From positions 50,985 to 114,984 of the forward strand of contig JBDZVD010000007.1 of NCBI GenBank assembly GCA_040255525.1: DNA of 64,000 bases, written 5' to 3'. The notes below the pieces were generated by a model. The model was given only the letters and a program-made list of their open reading frames with translations. It had not been told where the DNA came from and searched no databases. Below, piece by piece: positions 40,703-49,038 of the stretch (its first letter is position 1; each line of letters starts with the position of its first letter). This DNA comes from Rugosimonospora sp040255525. GTDB taxonomy: Bacteria; Actinomycetota; Actinomycetes; Mycobacteriales; Micromonosporaceae. A program made the translations under genes and the position numbers.

Positions 40703-41446
40703 TCAGTCCTCCGCGCGGTGCCGTCCGATGTGGACCGGTGCCTCGGCCGCGGGCCGGACCCCCGGAACGGTGACCGCCTGCGGCACCTCGGCGGCCGCCT
40801 CACCTGTGGGCCCACCGGCCGTCGCGTTCCCACTCGGGGAAGCCCCGCCGGTGACGCTCTCGCCCGGGGCGCTCGCGCCGTTCGCCTGCCGGGCCTTGGC
40901 ACTGCCGGCACCTGGCACGGTGGTGCCGGCCGTGCCGACGCCCAGCGCAGTGGTGCCGGCCGGGTCCGCTCCGGCCGTGTTGGTGCCGGCCGTGTTGGTG
41001 CGGGCTGTGTTGGTGCCGGTGGTGGCGGCCCCGGACCCGGCGGCGCCGGCCTCGGACGTGGTGCCCACCGGTGCGGCGCGCCCTGGACCGGTCGTCGCCT
41101 CGCCGCTCGTCGCTCCACCGGTCGCTGCTTCGCCGCTCGCCGCGCGGGCGCCTGTCGCGCGGGTGCCTGTCGCGCGGGCGCCTGCCGGACTCCCGGCCGG
41201 TGCGGCCGCGTCGATCGGCTGCTCGTCTGTCACGCCATCGCTGGTCGTACCCGTGGCGCCCGGCTCGAGCCACCCGGGCGGGTCGTTACGCATCTCGGTA
41301 CGGAGGTCGTCGAGCCAGTGCTCAAGGTCACTCTTGGACTCCGGTGGTGCTGTCGCGCTCGTTGACTCGACCGCGTCATCGGCGTCGGCACTGCCCGATG
41401 GCCCGCTCTCGTCGAGTGTGCGGTGGACGGATTCTGTCACAGTCAA
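40703..41446 (-). CDS. Low-complexity Ala/Thr/Gly-rich protein of unknown function
   Basis: This 247-residue frame has one well-formed segment, SKSDLEHWLDDLRTEMRNDP then PGWLEP (about residues 38–62). It reads like a conserved short helix-rich motif, and the rest is Ala/Gly/Thr-rich with TNTAGT-like repeats. There is no signal peptide or membrane segment. The start is uncertain: TTG at 41446 or GTG at 41440 (VTESVHRTLDE). The acidic motif and the lack of repeats in the first 65 residues suggest only that part is under constraint. No function recognised. Confidence 0.6.
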   Translation of the reverse strand: MTVTESVHRTLDESGPSGSADADDAVESTSATAPPESKSDLEHWLDDLRTEMRNDPPGWLEPGATGTTSDGVTDEQPIDAAAPAGSPAGARATGTRATGARAASGEAATGGATSGEATTGPGRAAPVGTTSEAGAAGSGAATTGTNTARTNTAGTNTAGADPAGTTALGVGTAGTTVPGAGSAKARQANGASAPGESVTGGASPSGNATAGGPTGEAAAEVPQAVTVPGVRPAAEAPVHIGRHRAED

Positions 41447-41628
41447 CCACGATATCCGGTGACTGTAGTGCCCGCGAACTTTCGCGATAGCCCGTCAGTC
41501 CAGGCGTCAGGGACACGATAGTCCGGGGAGTCGGCGGGGCGCCCGATGCGCGCGGCGTGGCGTCCGGGCCCGGTACGAAAAGATCAGTGCCCCCACCGCG
41601 AGCGGCGACCACCGTATGATCTGCGCTC

Positions 41629-42339
41629 GTGTCAGGACCGCAGTATCAGGGACAGCCTCCGGCGTACGCACCGACCGCATATCCGGCACCGGCGCAGCCG
41701 CAGGCTCCCTACCCGCAGGCTCCGTATCCGCAAGCTCCGAACGCACCGCACCCGTATCCGCCGGCGCAGGCACCGGCCGGTTACCCCGGCCAGCCTCCCG
41801 CCGGGTACCCGGTGCAGGCGCCGGCCGGGTACGCCGCGGCGCCCGGCTACCCGAACGCGTACTCTGCCCCACCCGCCGGGTACCCGGCGCCACCCGTACC
41901 AGGCGACGGCTACCAGGTGCCCGCCCAGGCGTACCCGCAAGGCGCCACGCAGTGCCGCCTGTGCGGCTGCGTACCGGCCGCCAACGTCACCTTCCGCGAG
42001 CACCAGGGCATGATCCTCATCATGAGGTTCGTGCACCTCAAGGGCCCGTTCTGCCGCGACTGTGGGCTCGCCACCTTCCGGAGGTTGACCGCCAACACCC
42101 TGATCCGTGGCTGGTACGGCTATGCCTCTTCGGTCATCACGCCGATCACGGTCCTCATCAACCTGATCCGTCGCGGCAAGGTGGCGAGCCTGCCGGCGCC
42201 GGTACCCCCGCCGGTCGGCCCCAGCCGGCACCCGATGGATCCGGGGGCGCCGCTGATGGCCCGTCCGGTGGCGTTGATCGGGCTCTCCATTCCGGTGGTG
42301 GTGATCCTGCTGGTCGTCTTGCTCACGTCCCTCGACTGA
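41629..42339 (+). CDS. Pro/Tyr-rich zinc-ribbon membrane protein
   Basis: The 236-residue protein has a low-complexity N-terminal half rich in PQAPYP and PAGYP units. A CRLCGC / CRDCG cysteine quartet follows (about residues 108–148) around NVTFREHQGMILIMRFVHLK, suggesting a zinc ribbon. Hydrophobic stretches occur around 160–175 and at the C-terminal end (ALIGLSIPVVVILLVVLLTS). The layout is that of small actinobacterial membrane proteins with unknown function. The GTG start has no clear ribosome site, and none better is seen. Confidence 0.7.
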   Translation: MSGPQYQGQPPAYAPTAYPAPAQPQAPYPQAPYPQAPNAPHPYPPAQAPAGYPGQPPAGYPVQAPAGYAAAPGYPNAYSAPPAGYPAPPVPGDGYQVPAQAYPQGATQCRLCGCVPAANVTFREHQGMILIMRFVHLKGPFCRDCGLATFRRLTANTLIRGWYGYASSVITPITVLINLIRRGKVASLPAPVPPPVGPSRHPMDPGAPLMARPVALIGLSIPVVVILLVVLLTSLD

Positions 42340-42374
42340 GCGCGGGCAGGCAGGCTGAGCGCGGGCAGGCAGGC
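42337..42374. repeat. Two 19-bp tandem units after the zinc-ribbon gene
   Basis: TGAGCGCGGGCAGGCAGGC occurs at 42337–42355 and 42356–42374, with a decayed third copy. The stop codon of the preceding gene lies in the first. The rest of the gap to 42761 holds no recognisable gene or clear promoter. Confidence 0.8.
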
Positions 42375-42761
42375 TGAGCGCGGCCGGGCGGCGCGGGCCG
42401 AGCGCCTGTGGCCGTGAGCAGCGCGTACTGGGTTGCCGCCGTACGCGCGCGAAAGCATCCGTGCCGGGCGGCGTCGGGCCGGGCCGGCCGCGGCTGGTGA
42501 CCGGCCGGACGCTGCCCGGCGAGCCGGGCTGAGCCCGAGCCACTCGGTCGGCCCGGTGCCCGGCGAGGACCCCCGGGACTACGTACGGTCACCGACCGCG
42601 ATCTCTGTATGTCCGGATGTATCGGGCTCATCGGACCTGTCACCCGTGCATCTCGGCCACTTTCCGCGGCCCAGTAAGCGGCAAATGTGACTCGTAACAG
42701 TGATGTAGGACACGGTTTGACCTGCTGTTTCTCTGGAAGCGGCCACCCTTAGCCTGGCCCG

Positions 42762-43625
42762 ATGCGCGGCAAGTATCAGGCCCAGCACCGGCCGGCCGGA
42801 GGGCAACGGACGGTATCGGAAGACCAGGCGCGGGGCGGGCTGGATACCTCGTCTCCTGTCCGGCACCGGAGGCCGTGGCGGCCGCGGCGCGGCGACCGCG
42901 CAGCCCGGCGACCCGTGATCGCGGCGCTGCTGATCGTCGTCGGGATCGGCGGCCCGTTCGCGGCGGTACGCGGCGACATCGTGCCGCCGCACCAGCCGGG
43001 TACCGCGGACCTCGCCGCCGCCGTGCGGATACCCGCCGACCGGCAGCGCGACGAGGTCTCCCGCGCCACCCAGCGGGTGGCCCCGACCCCCAGCGCCTCG
43101 ACGTCCCCGCAGCCGTCCGCCAGCCCGAGCGCTGCGCCCCCGCCGCGGCCGAAGCCCAAGGTCGCGAAGACTAAAGCGGTGGTGACCAGGCCGGTACCGG
43201 TCGGCGGCCTGAGCCAGGTACAGATGGACCACGCGGCGACCATCGTGCGGGTCGGCCAGAAGTTGAAGCTCTCGACGCAGGCGTTCATCATCGCGATCTC
43301 CACCGCGTTGCAGGAGAGCCAACTGCTCAACCTCGCCAACTATGGCGTCGCGGAGTCGCTGGACCTCCCGCACGACGGGGTCGGCGGCGACCACGACTCG
43401 GTCGGGCTCTTCCAGCAGCGGCCCAGTTCGGGCTGGGGCACGGTCAAGGAGTTGATGGACCCGGCCACGTCGGCGACCAAGTTCTACGACGCGCTGCTGC
43501 AGATCCCCGGCTGGCAGAGCATGTCGGTCACCCAGGCGGCGCAGGCGGTGCAGGTCTCGGCGTTCCCGGACGCGTACGCCCAGCAGGTGCCGCTGGCCAC
43601 CCTCGTGGTCGGCGCCCTGACCTGA
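42762..43625 (+). CDS. Secreted/membrane-anchored lytic-transglycosylase-like protein
   Basis: The 287-residue protein has an Arg-rich cytoplasmic start and one hydrophobic segment (PVIAALLIVVGIGGPFAAV, about 51–69). A Ser/Pro-rich linker leads to a C-terminal globular part. There, IVRVGQKLKLSTQAFIIAIS, TALQESQLLNLANYG with the Glu of a transglycosylase-like helix, and DSVGLFQQRPSSGWGT resemble the lysozyme-like fold of SLT proteins seen in many actinomycetes. The Glu in ALQESQL would be the catalytic acid. Peptidoglycan remodelling is the likely role, inferred from fold only. ATG start; no clear operon partner. Confidence 0.72.
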   Translation: MRGKYQAQHRPAGGQRTVSEDQARGGLDTSSPVRHRRPWRPRRGDRAARRPVIAALLIVVGIGGPFAAVRGDIVPPHQPGTADLAAAVRIPADRQRDEVSRATQRVAPTPSASTSPQPSASPSAAPPPRPKPKVAKTKAVVTRPVPVGGLSQVQMDHAATIVRVGQKLKLSTQAFIIAISTALQESQLLNLANYGVAESLDLPHDGVGGDHDSVGLFQQRPSSGWGTVKELMDPATSATKFYDALLQIPGWQSMSVTQAAQAVQVSAFPDAYAQQVPLATLVVGALT

Positions 43626-43636
43626 GCCGCGCGGGC

Positions 43637-43800
43637 GGCCCACACCACGGCCGGCCCACACCACGGCCGGCCCACACCACGGCCGGCCCACACCACGGCC
43701 GGCCACGCCAGGGCCGGCGGCCGCACCACGCGCACGGCCGGCCGTCCACGCTACGGCCGGCCGTCCACGCTACGGCCGGCCGTCCACGCCAGGACCGGCC
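43637..43800. repeat. GGCCGGCC-rich tandem repeat array
   Basis: About four copies of a 16-bp unit (CCACACCACGGCCGGC) are followed by three copies of a 19-bp relative (GTCCACGCTACGGCCGGCC, last one altered). Each carries the palindrome GGCCGGCC. It fills the whole gap between two convergent genes and may serve as a terminator. Confidence 0.88.
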
Positions 43801-43801
43801 G

Positions 43802-45934
43802 CTACCTGTCCGAGGGCGTTGCGGCGAGTTCCGTCTCGTCCGGCCGGCGCGGCGCGCCGCCTCCGGCCGGTGCCCCGTCGCGGTCGAGCCGGCTGGGCCA
43901 CCAGATCGCCCGGCCGGCGTCCAGGTTCAGCGCGGTGACCAGGATCGAACGCACCACGAGGGTGTCCAGCAGCACGCCGAACGCCACCGCGAAACCGATC
44001 TCGGCGAACGCCACCAGGGGCAGCGTGGCCAGCACCGAGAAGGTGCCGGCGAGCACCAGCCCGGCCGAGGTGATCACGCCGCCGGTCGCGGCGAGGCCGA
44101 TCAGTGCGCCCTGCCGGGTGCCGCGCCGCGCGGACTCCTCGCGTACCCGGGTCATGACGAAGATGTTGTAGTCGATGCCCAGGGCGACCAGGAACACGAA
44201 CACGAACAGCGGGAACGAGGTGTCCACCCCGGCGAAGCCCAGCAGGTGGTCGAAGACCAGGGCGCTGGCGCCCAGCGCGGCGCCGAACGACAGCACCACC
44301 GTCGCCACCAGCAGTAGCGGCGCGACCAGTGCGCGCAGCAGCAACGCGAGGATGACGAACACCACCACCAGGACCAGCGGGATGATCAGATTCTGGTCGT
44401 GGGTCGCGGCCCGCTCGATGTCCATGTTGACCGCGGTGGCGCCGCCGACCTTCGCGTCCGCGTCCGGGAGCGCGTGTACCGCCGCCCGGACCCGGTCGAC
44501 CGTGTCCTGCGCGGCCGCGCTGTCCGGCGGGTCGGTGAGGATGCCCTGCACCATGCCGTACCCGCCGCGGACCACCGGTTCCCCGGCGGCCGCGATGCCG
44601 CGTGTTGCAGCGACCGCGGCGCGGATCTGCCCGACCGAGCCGGCCGCGCCGATGACGACCACCGGCTGCCCACCGCCGGCCGGGAAGTGTGCCGCCTGGA
44701 CGTCGGCGCCGACCACCGAGTCCGGGTGGCCGAGCATCGAGTCCCGGTTGGACAGCGGGCCGGCGTTGAGGTCGATCATGCCGACGGCCAGCGCGCCGAG
44801 GACCAGCGCCGTGGTGATCCAGACGGTGCGGGGGCGGCTCGACACCCGGCTGCCGATGCGCGCCCAGACCCCGCGCTCGGTCGGCTCGTCCGAGCCGAAT
44901 CGCGGGCGTACCGGCCAGAACACCCACCGGCCGCAGATCACCAGCAGCGCCGGCAGCAGGGTGAGCATGGCCGCCAGCCCGACCGCGATGCCGATCGCGG
45001 CCACCGGCCCCAGCCCGCTGGTGGAGTTGAGGTCGGCGACCAGCAGGCAGAGCATGCCGGCGATCACGGTGGCGCCGCTGGCCAGGATCGCGGGGCCGGC
45101 CCGGTGCAGGGCCAGCGCCATGGCCTCGTGCCGGTCTTCATGCCGGCGCAACTCCTCCCGGTACCGTGCGACGAGCAGCAGCGCGTAGTCGGTGCCGGCG
45201 CCGAACACCAGGACGGTGAGGATGCCGGCGCTCTGCGCGTTGACCACCAGACCGGCGTGCTTGGCGAACAGGTAGATGACCGCCTCGGACGCGGCCAGTG
45301 CGCCGCCGGCCGACAGCACCGGCAGCAGCCACAACATCGGGCTGCGGTAGGTCAGCAGGAGGATCACGATGACCACGGCGAGGGTGGCGTAGAGCAGCCG
45401 GCCGTCGATGCCCTCGAACGCCTTGGCGGAGTCGGCGGCGCTGCCGGCCGGGCCGGTCACGTGCATCTCCAGGCCGTCGAGCGTGGGCGCGGCGATGTCT
45501 CTGATCCGTGTCACGGCGTCGCCGATGGTCTGCCAGCCCCCGCCGCCCACCGTGATCGGCACGAGGACCTGGATCGCCTTGCCGTCCTTGGCCGGCTGCG
45601 GGCCGACCACCGGGTCGTCCACGCCGTCGATGCCGGCGAACTGCTTGGCCTGCGCGGCGACGTGCTCGCTGTCTTCGGTGGTGATGCCGGAGGTCCGCTG
45701 GTACACCACGACGGCGTACGCCGTGTCGTGCGCCTCGAAGCTGGCCTGCCGGTCGATGACCTCGGTGGACTCCGCGTTGCCGGGCAGCCACGAAGAGTTG
45801 TCGTTCTTCTCGGCTCCGGTGAGCCTGCCCGCGAGCGGCCCCAGGGCTGCGAGCACCACCAGCCAGAAGACCAGAACAATCCACTTGGTACGGCGGCCGG
45901 ACACGAGTGCGGCGAGCCGGTGGCCTCGAGTCAT
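43802..45934 (-). CDS. MMPL family (RND-type) membrane transporter
   Basis: The 710-residue protein has the MMPL architecture: one N-terminal helix (IVLVFWLVVLAALGPLAG) and a ~170-residue extracytoplasmic domain. Five helices follow, including VLVFGAGTDYALLLVARYRE (the GxxxDY proton-relay motif). A second extracytoplasmic domain and five more helices with FLVALGIDYNIFVMTRVREE complete the duplication. MMPL proteins export lipids, siderophores or drugs using proton motive force. It is divergent from the epimerase gene with shared sequence motifs in the 228-bp gap, suggesting co-regulation. Cargo unknown. Confidence 0.92.
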   Translation of the reverse strand: MTRGHRLAALVSGRRTKWIVLVFWLVVLAALGPLAGRLTGAEKNDNSSWLPGNAESTEVIDRQASFEAHDTAYAVVVYQRTSGITTEDSEHVAAQAKQFAGIDGVDDPVVGPQPAKDGKAIQVLVPITVGGGGWQTIGDAVTRIRDIAAPTLDGLEMHVTGPAGSAADSAKAFEGIDGRLLYATLAVVIVILLLTYRSPMLWLLPVLSAGGALAASEAVIYLFAKHAGLVVNAQSAGILTVLVFGAGTDYALLLVARYREELRRHEDRHEAMALALHRAGPAILASGATVIAGMLCLLVADLNSTSGLGPVAAIGIAVGLAAMLTLLPALLVICGRWVFWPVRPRFGSDEPTERGVWARIGSRVSSRPRTVWITTALVLGALAVGMIDLNAGPLSNRDSMLGHPDSVVGADVQAAHFPAGGGQPVVVIGAAGSVGQIRAAVAATRGIAAAGEPVVRGGYGMVQGILTDPPDSAAAQDTVDRVRAAVHALPDADAKVGGATAVNMDIERAATHDQNLIIPLVLVVVFVILALLLRALVAPLLLVATVVLSFGAALGASALVFDHLLGFAGVDTSFPLFVFVFLVALGIDYNIFVMTRVREESARRGTRQGALIGLAATGGVITSAGLVLAGTFSVLATLPLVAFAEIGFAVAFGVLLDTLVVRSILVTALNLDAGRAIWWPSRLDRDGAPAGGGAPRRPDETELAATPSDR

Positions 45935-46162
45935 GAGCTTCCCACTCCGTCTGCTCCATATGTAGGACAGCTACCCAACCTAGCGAAGCGACCGGAGGCG
46001 GCGCAGCCCCTTTACAGCTTTTCTGGCAATCGCTCGGTCGGGTTCGCGATCCGCGGCGACCTGCGGGCACGCCGACCGGTCATTGCTCGGCTAACGATCT
46101 TCTGCTAGGTTGTTCGTTAGCCGGCTAGTGATATCGATGATAACCGACAGCGACGAAATGGA
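45935..46162. promoter_or_regulatory. Divergent control region of the MMPL and epimerase genes
   Basis: GGCTAACGA (46089–46097) and TCGTTAGCC (46114–46122) form a 9-bp inverted repeat. TAGCCGGCTA (46118–46127) is a perfect palindrome overlapping it. GCTAGGTTG occurs once toward the epimerase (46104–46112) and once in opposite orientation toward the MMPL gene (45984–45976), as expected for matching −10/operator elements of two divergent promoters. A TetR-type regulator would fit, but none is encoded nearby. Confidence 0.5.
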
Positions 46163-47143
46163 ATGGCAGCCATCATGATTCTGGTGACCGGCGGGCTCGG
46201 CTTCATCGGCCTGAACACCGCGCGGGCGCTCCTGGACGCCGGCGAGTCCTGCGTGCTCACCCGCCACCGCACCGCCCGGCAACCCGGCTTCATCCGCGCC
46301 GAGCTGGGCCGGCGGGTGTTCGTCGAGCAGCTCGACGTGACCGATCCGGCCGCACTGGCCGAACTCGGCCGGCGGTACCCGATCGACCGCATCGTGCACC
46401 TCGCGGGCGGCGCGGGTACCGGCCCCGACCTGCTCGACGACCTGAAGACCAGCGTGGACGGCGTACTGAACGTGCTCCGCGCGGCCCGCGAATGGAGGGT
46501 ACGGCGGATCAGCCTGGCCAGTACGATCGGTGTCTACCACAGTGTCCCGGGTGTGCCGTGGCACGAGGACAGCCGGCTGTCGATGACCGGTGCGCACCCG
46601 ATCGAGGTGATGAAGAAGAACGCCGAACTGCTCGGCAGCCTGACCGCCCAGTCCACCGGTGTCGAGGTGGTCAGCCTGCGCATCGGCGGGATCTGGGGCC
46701 CGTTCGGGCGGCCGGACTCCATGTTCGCCGCGGTGCACCGGATGGTGAACGCGGCCGTGCGCGGCCAGGCGGTGCGCTACGACCCGCCGCGGTACGCCGA
46801 GGACGCGTTGGACATCTGCTACGCCCGGGACTGCGGGCGGGCCATCGCCCTGGTGCAGACCGCGGACAAGCTCAACCATCGGGTGTACAACGTGGGCAGC
46901 GGGCGGGCGACCCGCAACGCGGAGGTCGCCGACGCCGTACGGGCGGTGATCCCGGACGCCGACATCGAACTGGCCGCCGGCCGCGGCGACGGGTCCGGGT
47001 CGTCGGAAACGCAGGGGCACCCCGACCAGTACATGGACATCACCCGGCTGCGCGAGGACACCGGGTACTGGCCGGAGTACGACATTGCACGTGCCGTGCG
47101 CGACTACGTCCAGTGGTTGCGCGCCGCAGACCAGGAGAAGTAG
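46163..47143 (+). CDS. NAD-dependent epimerase/dehydratase family protein
   Basis: The 326-residue extended SDR begins MILVTGGLGFIGLNTARALL (NAD-binding GxxGxxG) and has IVHLAGGAGTGPD, ISLASTIGVYHS and LRIGGIWGPFGRPDSMF. The region that should hold the catalytic Tyr-x3-Lys reads AHPIEVMKKNAELLG. The Lys is present but Ile stands where Tyr is expected, so the protein may bind NAD without the usual chemistry or use another residue. ATG at 46163 is listed; ATG at 46175 would start exactly at the family N-terminus. The substrate is unknown; a link to MMPL through the shared control region is possible. Confidence 0.85.
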   Translation: MAAIMILVTGGLGFIGLNTARALLDAGESCVLTRHRTARQPGFIRAELGRRVFVEQLDVTDPAALAELGRRYPIDRIVHLAGGAGTGPDLLDDLKTSVDGVLNVLRAAREWRVRRISLASTIGVYHSVPGVPWHEDSRLSMTGAHPIEVMKKNAELLGSLTAQSTGVEVVSLRIGGIWGPFGRPDSMFAAVHRMVNAAVRGQAVRYDPPRYAEDALDICYARDCGRAIALVQTADKLNHRVYNVGSGRATRNAEVADAVRAVIPDADIELAAGRGDGSGSSETQGHPDQYMDITRLREDTGYWPEYDIARAVRDYVQWLRAADQEK

Positions 47144-47150
47144 CTGGGGC

Positions 47151-47211
47151 GCCCGCCCGGCTCGCGGACGCGCGGAGCGCTCGTCTTCGCGACGACCCGG
47201 GCCGGGCGGGC
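47151..47211. terminator. Hairpin terminator between convergent epimerase and rsdA genes
   Basis: GCCCGCCCGGC (47151–47161) pairs perfectly with GCCGGGCGGGC (47201–47211), 11 bp, around a 39-nt loop that can itself fold. It fills the convergent gap. Confidence 0.65.
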
Positions 47212-47215
47212 TCCG

Positions 47216-48088
47216 TCACAGGTGCGGCAGGATGCTCGGCAGCAGCGGCGGCAGGCTCGGCAGCAGCGGGGGAAGCAGCCCGTGGCCGCCGCTCGGCGAC
47301 GTGGACGGGCCGGGGCTCGCGCCACCGCCAGTGCCATCACCGCTCCCGCCGGGGGTCGTGCCCCCGCCGGCCGACGCGGCCGGCGTCGGGGTCTGCTGCT
47401 GGGGGTGCGCCGGGCGGGCCGGGCCGGTGCTCGGCACCGCGGCCGCGAGCAGGGCGCGTACCTGGTCGAGTTCGGTGCGCAGCCGCCGCGCCTGTGCCGG
47501 GTCGCGCACCTTGGCCAGCAGTCCGGTCGCCCGGTCGACGAGTTGGCGCGCGTCGGCGTAGCGGTGTTCGTCCACCGCCTCGCGCGCCTTGTCGATCGCG
47601 TCCTGCGCCGCGCGGACGTCGGCGACCCCCGGGTGGACGATCTTCACCACCGGCCACAGCGCGTCGTTGGGCTGGGCACCGGCGGCGGCGACGGAGACCC
47701 CGCCTGCGGTGGCGATCACCACCGCGGCGGCGACGGCCAGCCGAACGGTACGGGGACGCAGCGTCACGACGGTGCGCCGGGGGCGCCGGGTACCGGCGGC
47801 TTCCACGGTGCCCACCGCGGGAAGGACCCGGGTCTCGCCCTCGGATCCGGGCGCCCAGTCGCCGTCGCGCCGGGAGCCGGCCGGCGCGGGCAGCGCGTCG
47901 TAGCGCAGAGCCGGCAGCGGCTCGGTGTCCAGATCGGTCCGCCACGCGCCGAGCATCGCGGCCAGTTCGTCGTCGCCGGGTACGGCGGCGCCACTGCCCA
48001 GCGCGTCGAGCAGCGCGTCGTCGGCCCGTACCGTCTCCAGGTCCACTGGCTGGCGGCGGTGCGGCGAGGGTCTTCGGGTTCCGCTCAT
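47216..48088 (-). CDS. rsdA: Anti-sigma-D factor RsdA-like membrane protein
   Basis: The 290-residue protein starts with a cytoplasmic sigma-binding region: PVDLETVRADDALLDALGSG and DDELAAMLGAWRTDLDTEPL match the RsdA sigma-factor-binding segment. A single transmembrane helix (VRLAVAAAVVIATAGGVSVA) and an extracytoplasmic helical part with a Pro/Ser/Gly tail follow. RsdA holds SigD inactive at the membrane until proteolysis. It lies just downstream of sigD on the same strand, 192 bp away, with a REP-like element between. ATG at 48088 is used because the family N-terminus begins there. Confidence 0.85.
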   Translation of the reverse strand: MSGTRRPSPHRRQPVDLETVRADDALLDALGSGAAVPGDDELAAMLGAWRTDLDTEPLPALRYDALPAPAGSRRDGDWAPGSEGETRVLPAVGTVEAAGTRRPRRTVVTLRPRTVRLAVAAAVVIATAGGVSVAAAGAQPNDALWPVVKIVHPGVADVRAAQDAIDKAREAVDEHRYADARQLVDRATGLLAKVRDPAQARRLRTELDQVRALLAAAVPSTGPARPAHPQQQTPTPAASAGGGTTPGGSGDGTGGGASPGPSTSPSGGHGLLPPLLPSLPPLLPSILPHL

Positions 48089-48190
48089 GCCGGATCCTCG
48101 CCGGGCCAGCGTACGGCGGAGGGCACGGACGCACCACGAACCCGAGATCCGATCCGCACGGAGGCAGCGGCTGCACCGCACCCACAGATC

Positions 48191-48239
48191 TGACGCTCGC
48201 TCATACGTCCGCCTTACTCCGCTCGGCGGCCGTACAGGG
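48191..48239. repeat. Diverged copy of the thiE-upstream repeat element
   Basis: This stretch begins TGACGCTCGCTCATACGTCC and matches positions 31215–31263 at about 41 of 49 bases. It lies between sigD and rsdA. It shows that the 80-bp element at 31 kb belongs to a dispersed family. Confidence 0.75.
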
Positions 48240-48280
48240 CGCTGCCAGGCTGAAAATGTTGTGCGCGCGGTCGCGCTCCG

Positions 48281-48856
48281 TCATGCCGGTACCTCATTAA
48301 ACACGGTGCCGGCAAGGTTGCGCAGCCGAGACAGCGCGCGCGACTGTGCCACGCGTACCGCGGCCGGGCTCATCCCCACCGCGCCGCCGACCTCCTCGGC
48401 GGACAGGCCGACCGCCACCCGCAGCACGATGATCTCGCGGTGCAGGTCGGACAGGTGGGTCAGCAGCTCGGACAGGCGGCGTGCGGTGTCGGTGTTCAGG
48501 GCGTGCTGCTCCGGGCCGGGAGCGGCGTCCGGCTGGTCGTTGATGGCCTCGACCGGTGTGACCGCGAGGTGCCGCACCGCGGCCCGCTGAGCGTCGGCCA
48601 CCTTGTGCGCGGCGATGCCGTAGACGAACGCGGTGAACGGCCGCCCCTGATCCCGGAACGCGGGCAGTGAGCGCAGGACGGCGATGCACACTTCCTGCGA
48701 CACGTCGTCGGCGGTGGTGTGCCGGCCGCCGATGCGGCCGAGGTGCGCCCGGCAGTACCGCACGACATTCGGCCTGATCTGCTCGATCAGCGCCGCGGTC
48801 GCCTGCGGATCGCCCTGCACCGCGCGTTCGACGAGCTGAGGGTGCGGTGCCGTCAT
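48281..48856 (-). CDS. sigD: ECF-type RNA polymerase sigma factor SigD
   Basis: The 191-residue protein has sigma region 2 (NVVRYCRAHLGRIG, ADDVSQEVCIAVLRSLPAFR, PFTAFVYGIAAHKVAD) and region 4 (LTHLSDLHREIIVLRVAVGL, AVGMSPAAVRVAQSRALSRL) with a short linker, no region 3. It follows the mycobacterial SigD pattern and pairs with the RsdA-like gene downstream. ATG at 48856 has GGGAGGGG 4 nt upstream. It is divergent from the mce operon, and the 182-bp gap could hold promoters for both. Confidence 0.9.
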   Translation of the reverse strand: MTAPHPQLVERAVQGDPQATAALIEQIRPNVVRYCRAHLGRIGGRHTTADDVSQEVCIAVLRSLPAFRDQGRPFTAFVYGIAAHKVADAQRAAVRHLAVTPVEAINDQPDAAPGPEQHALNTDTARRLSELLTHLSDLHREIIVLRVAVGLSAEEVGGAVGMSPAAVRVAQSRALSRLRNLAGTVFNEVPA

Positions 48857-49038
48857 CGCCCCTCCCTGCCTGACCCGCCACGCGCCTGCTTGCCGACCCT
48901 CGCACGGTAACTGTCCGGGGCTCAACGTACCAACACGAAGCGTGGCCGATGTGTCCCTTACGGGTGGATCCGGTATCCGCGTGTAACGCTCCCGCGCCGC
49001 CCGACGATGACCTTCACGCGAGGAGGGGGAGGGAGCAG

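Noticed and set aside
43637..43800. CRISPR array
   Set aside because: Units are 16–19 bp and directly adjacent, without unique spacers, and no cas genes are present.
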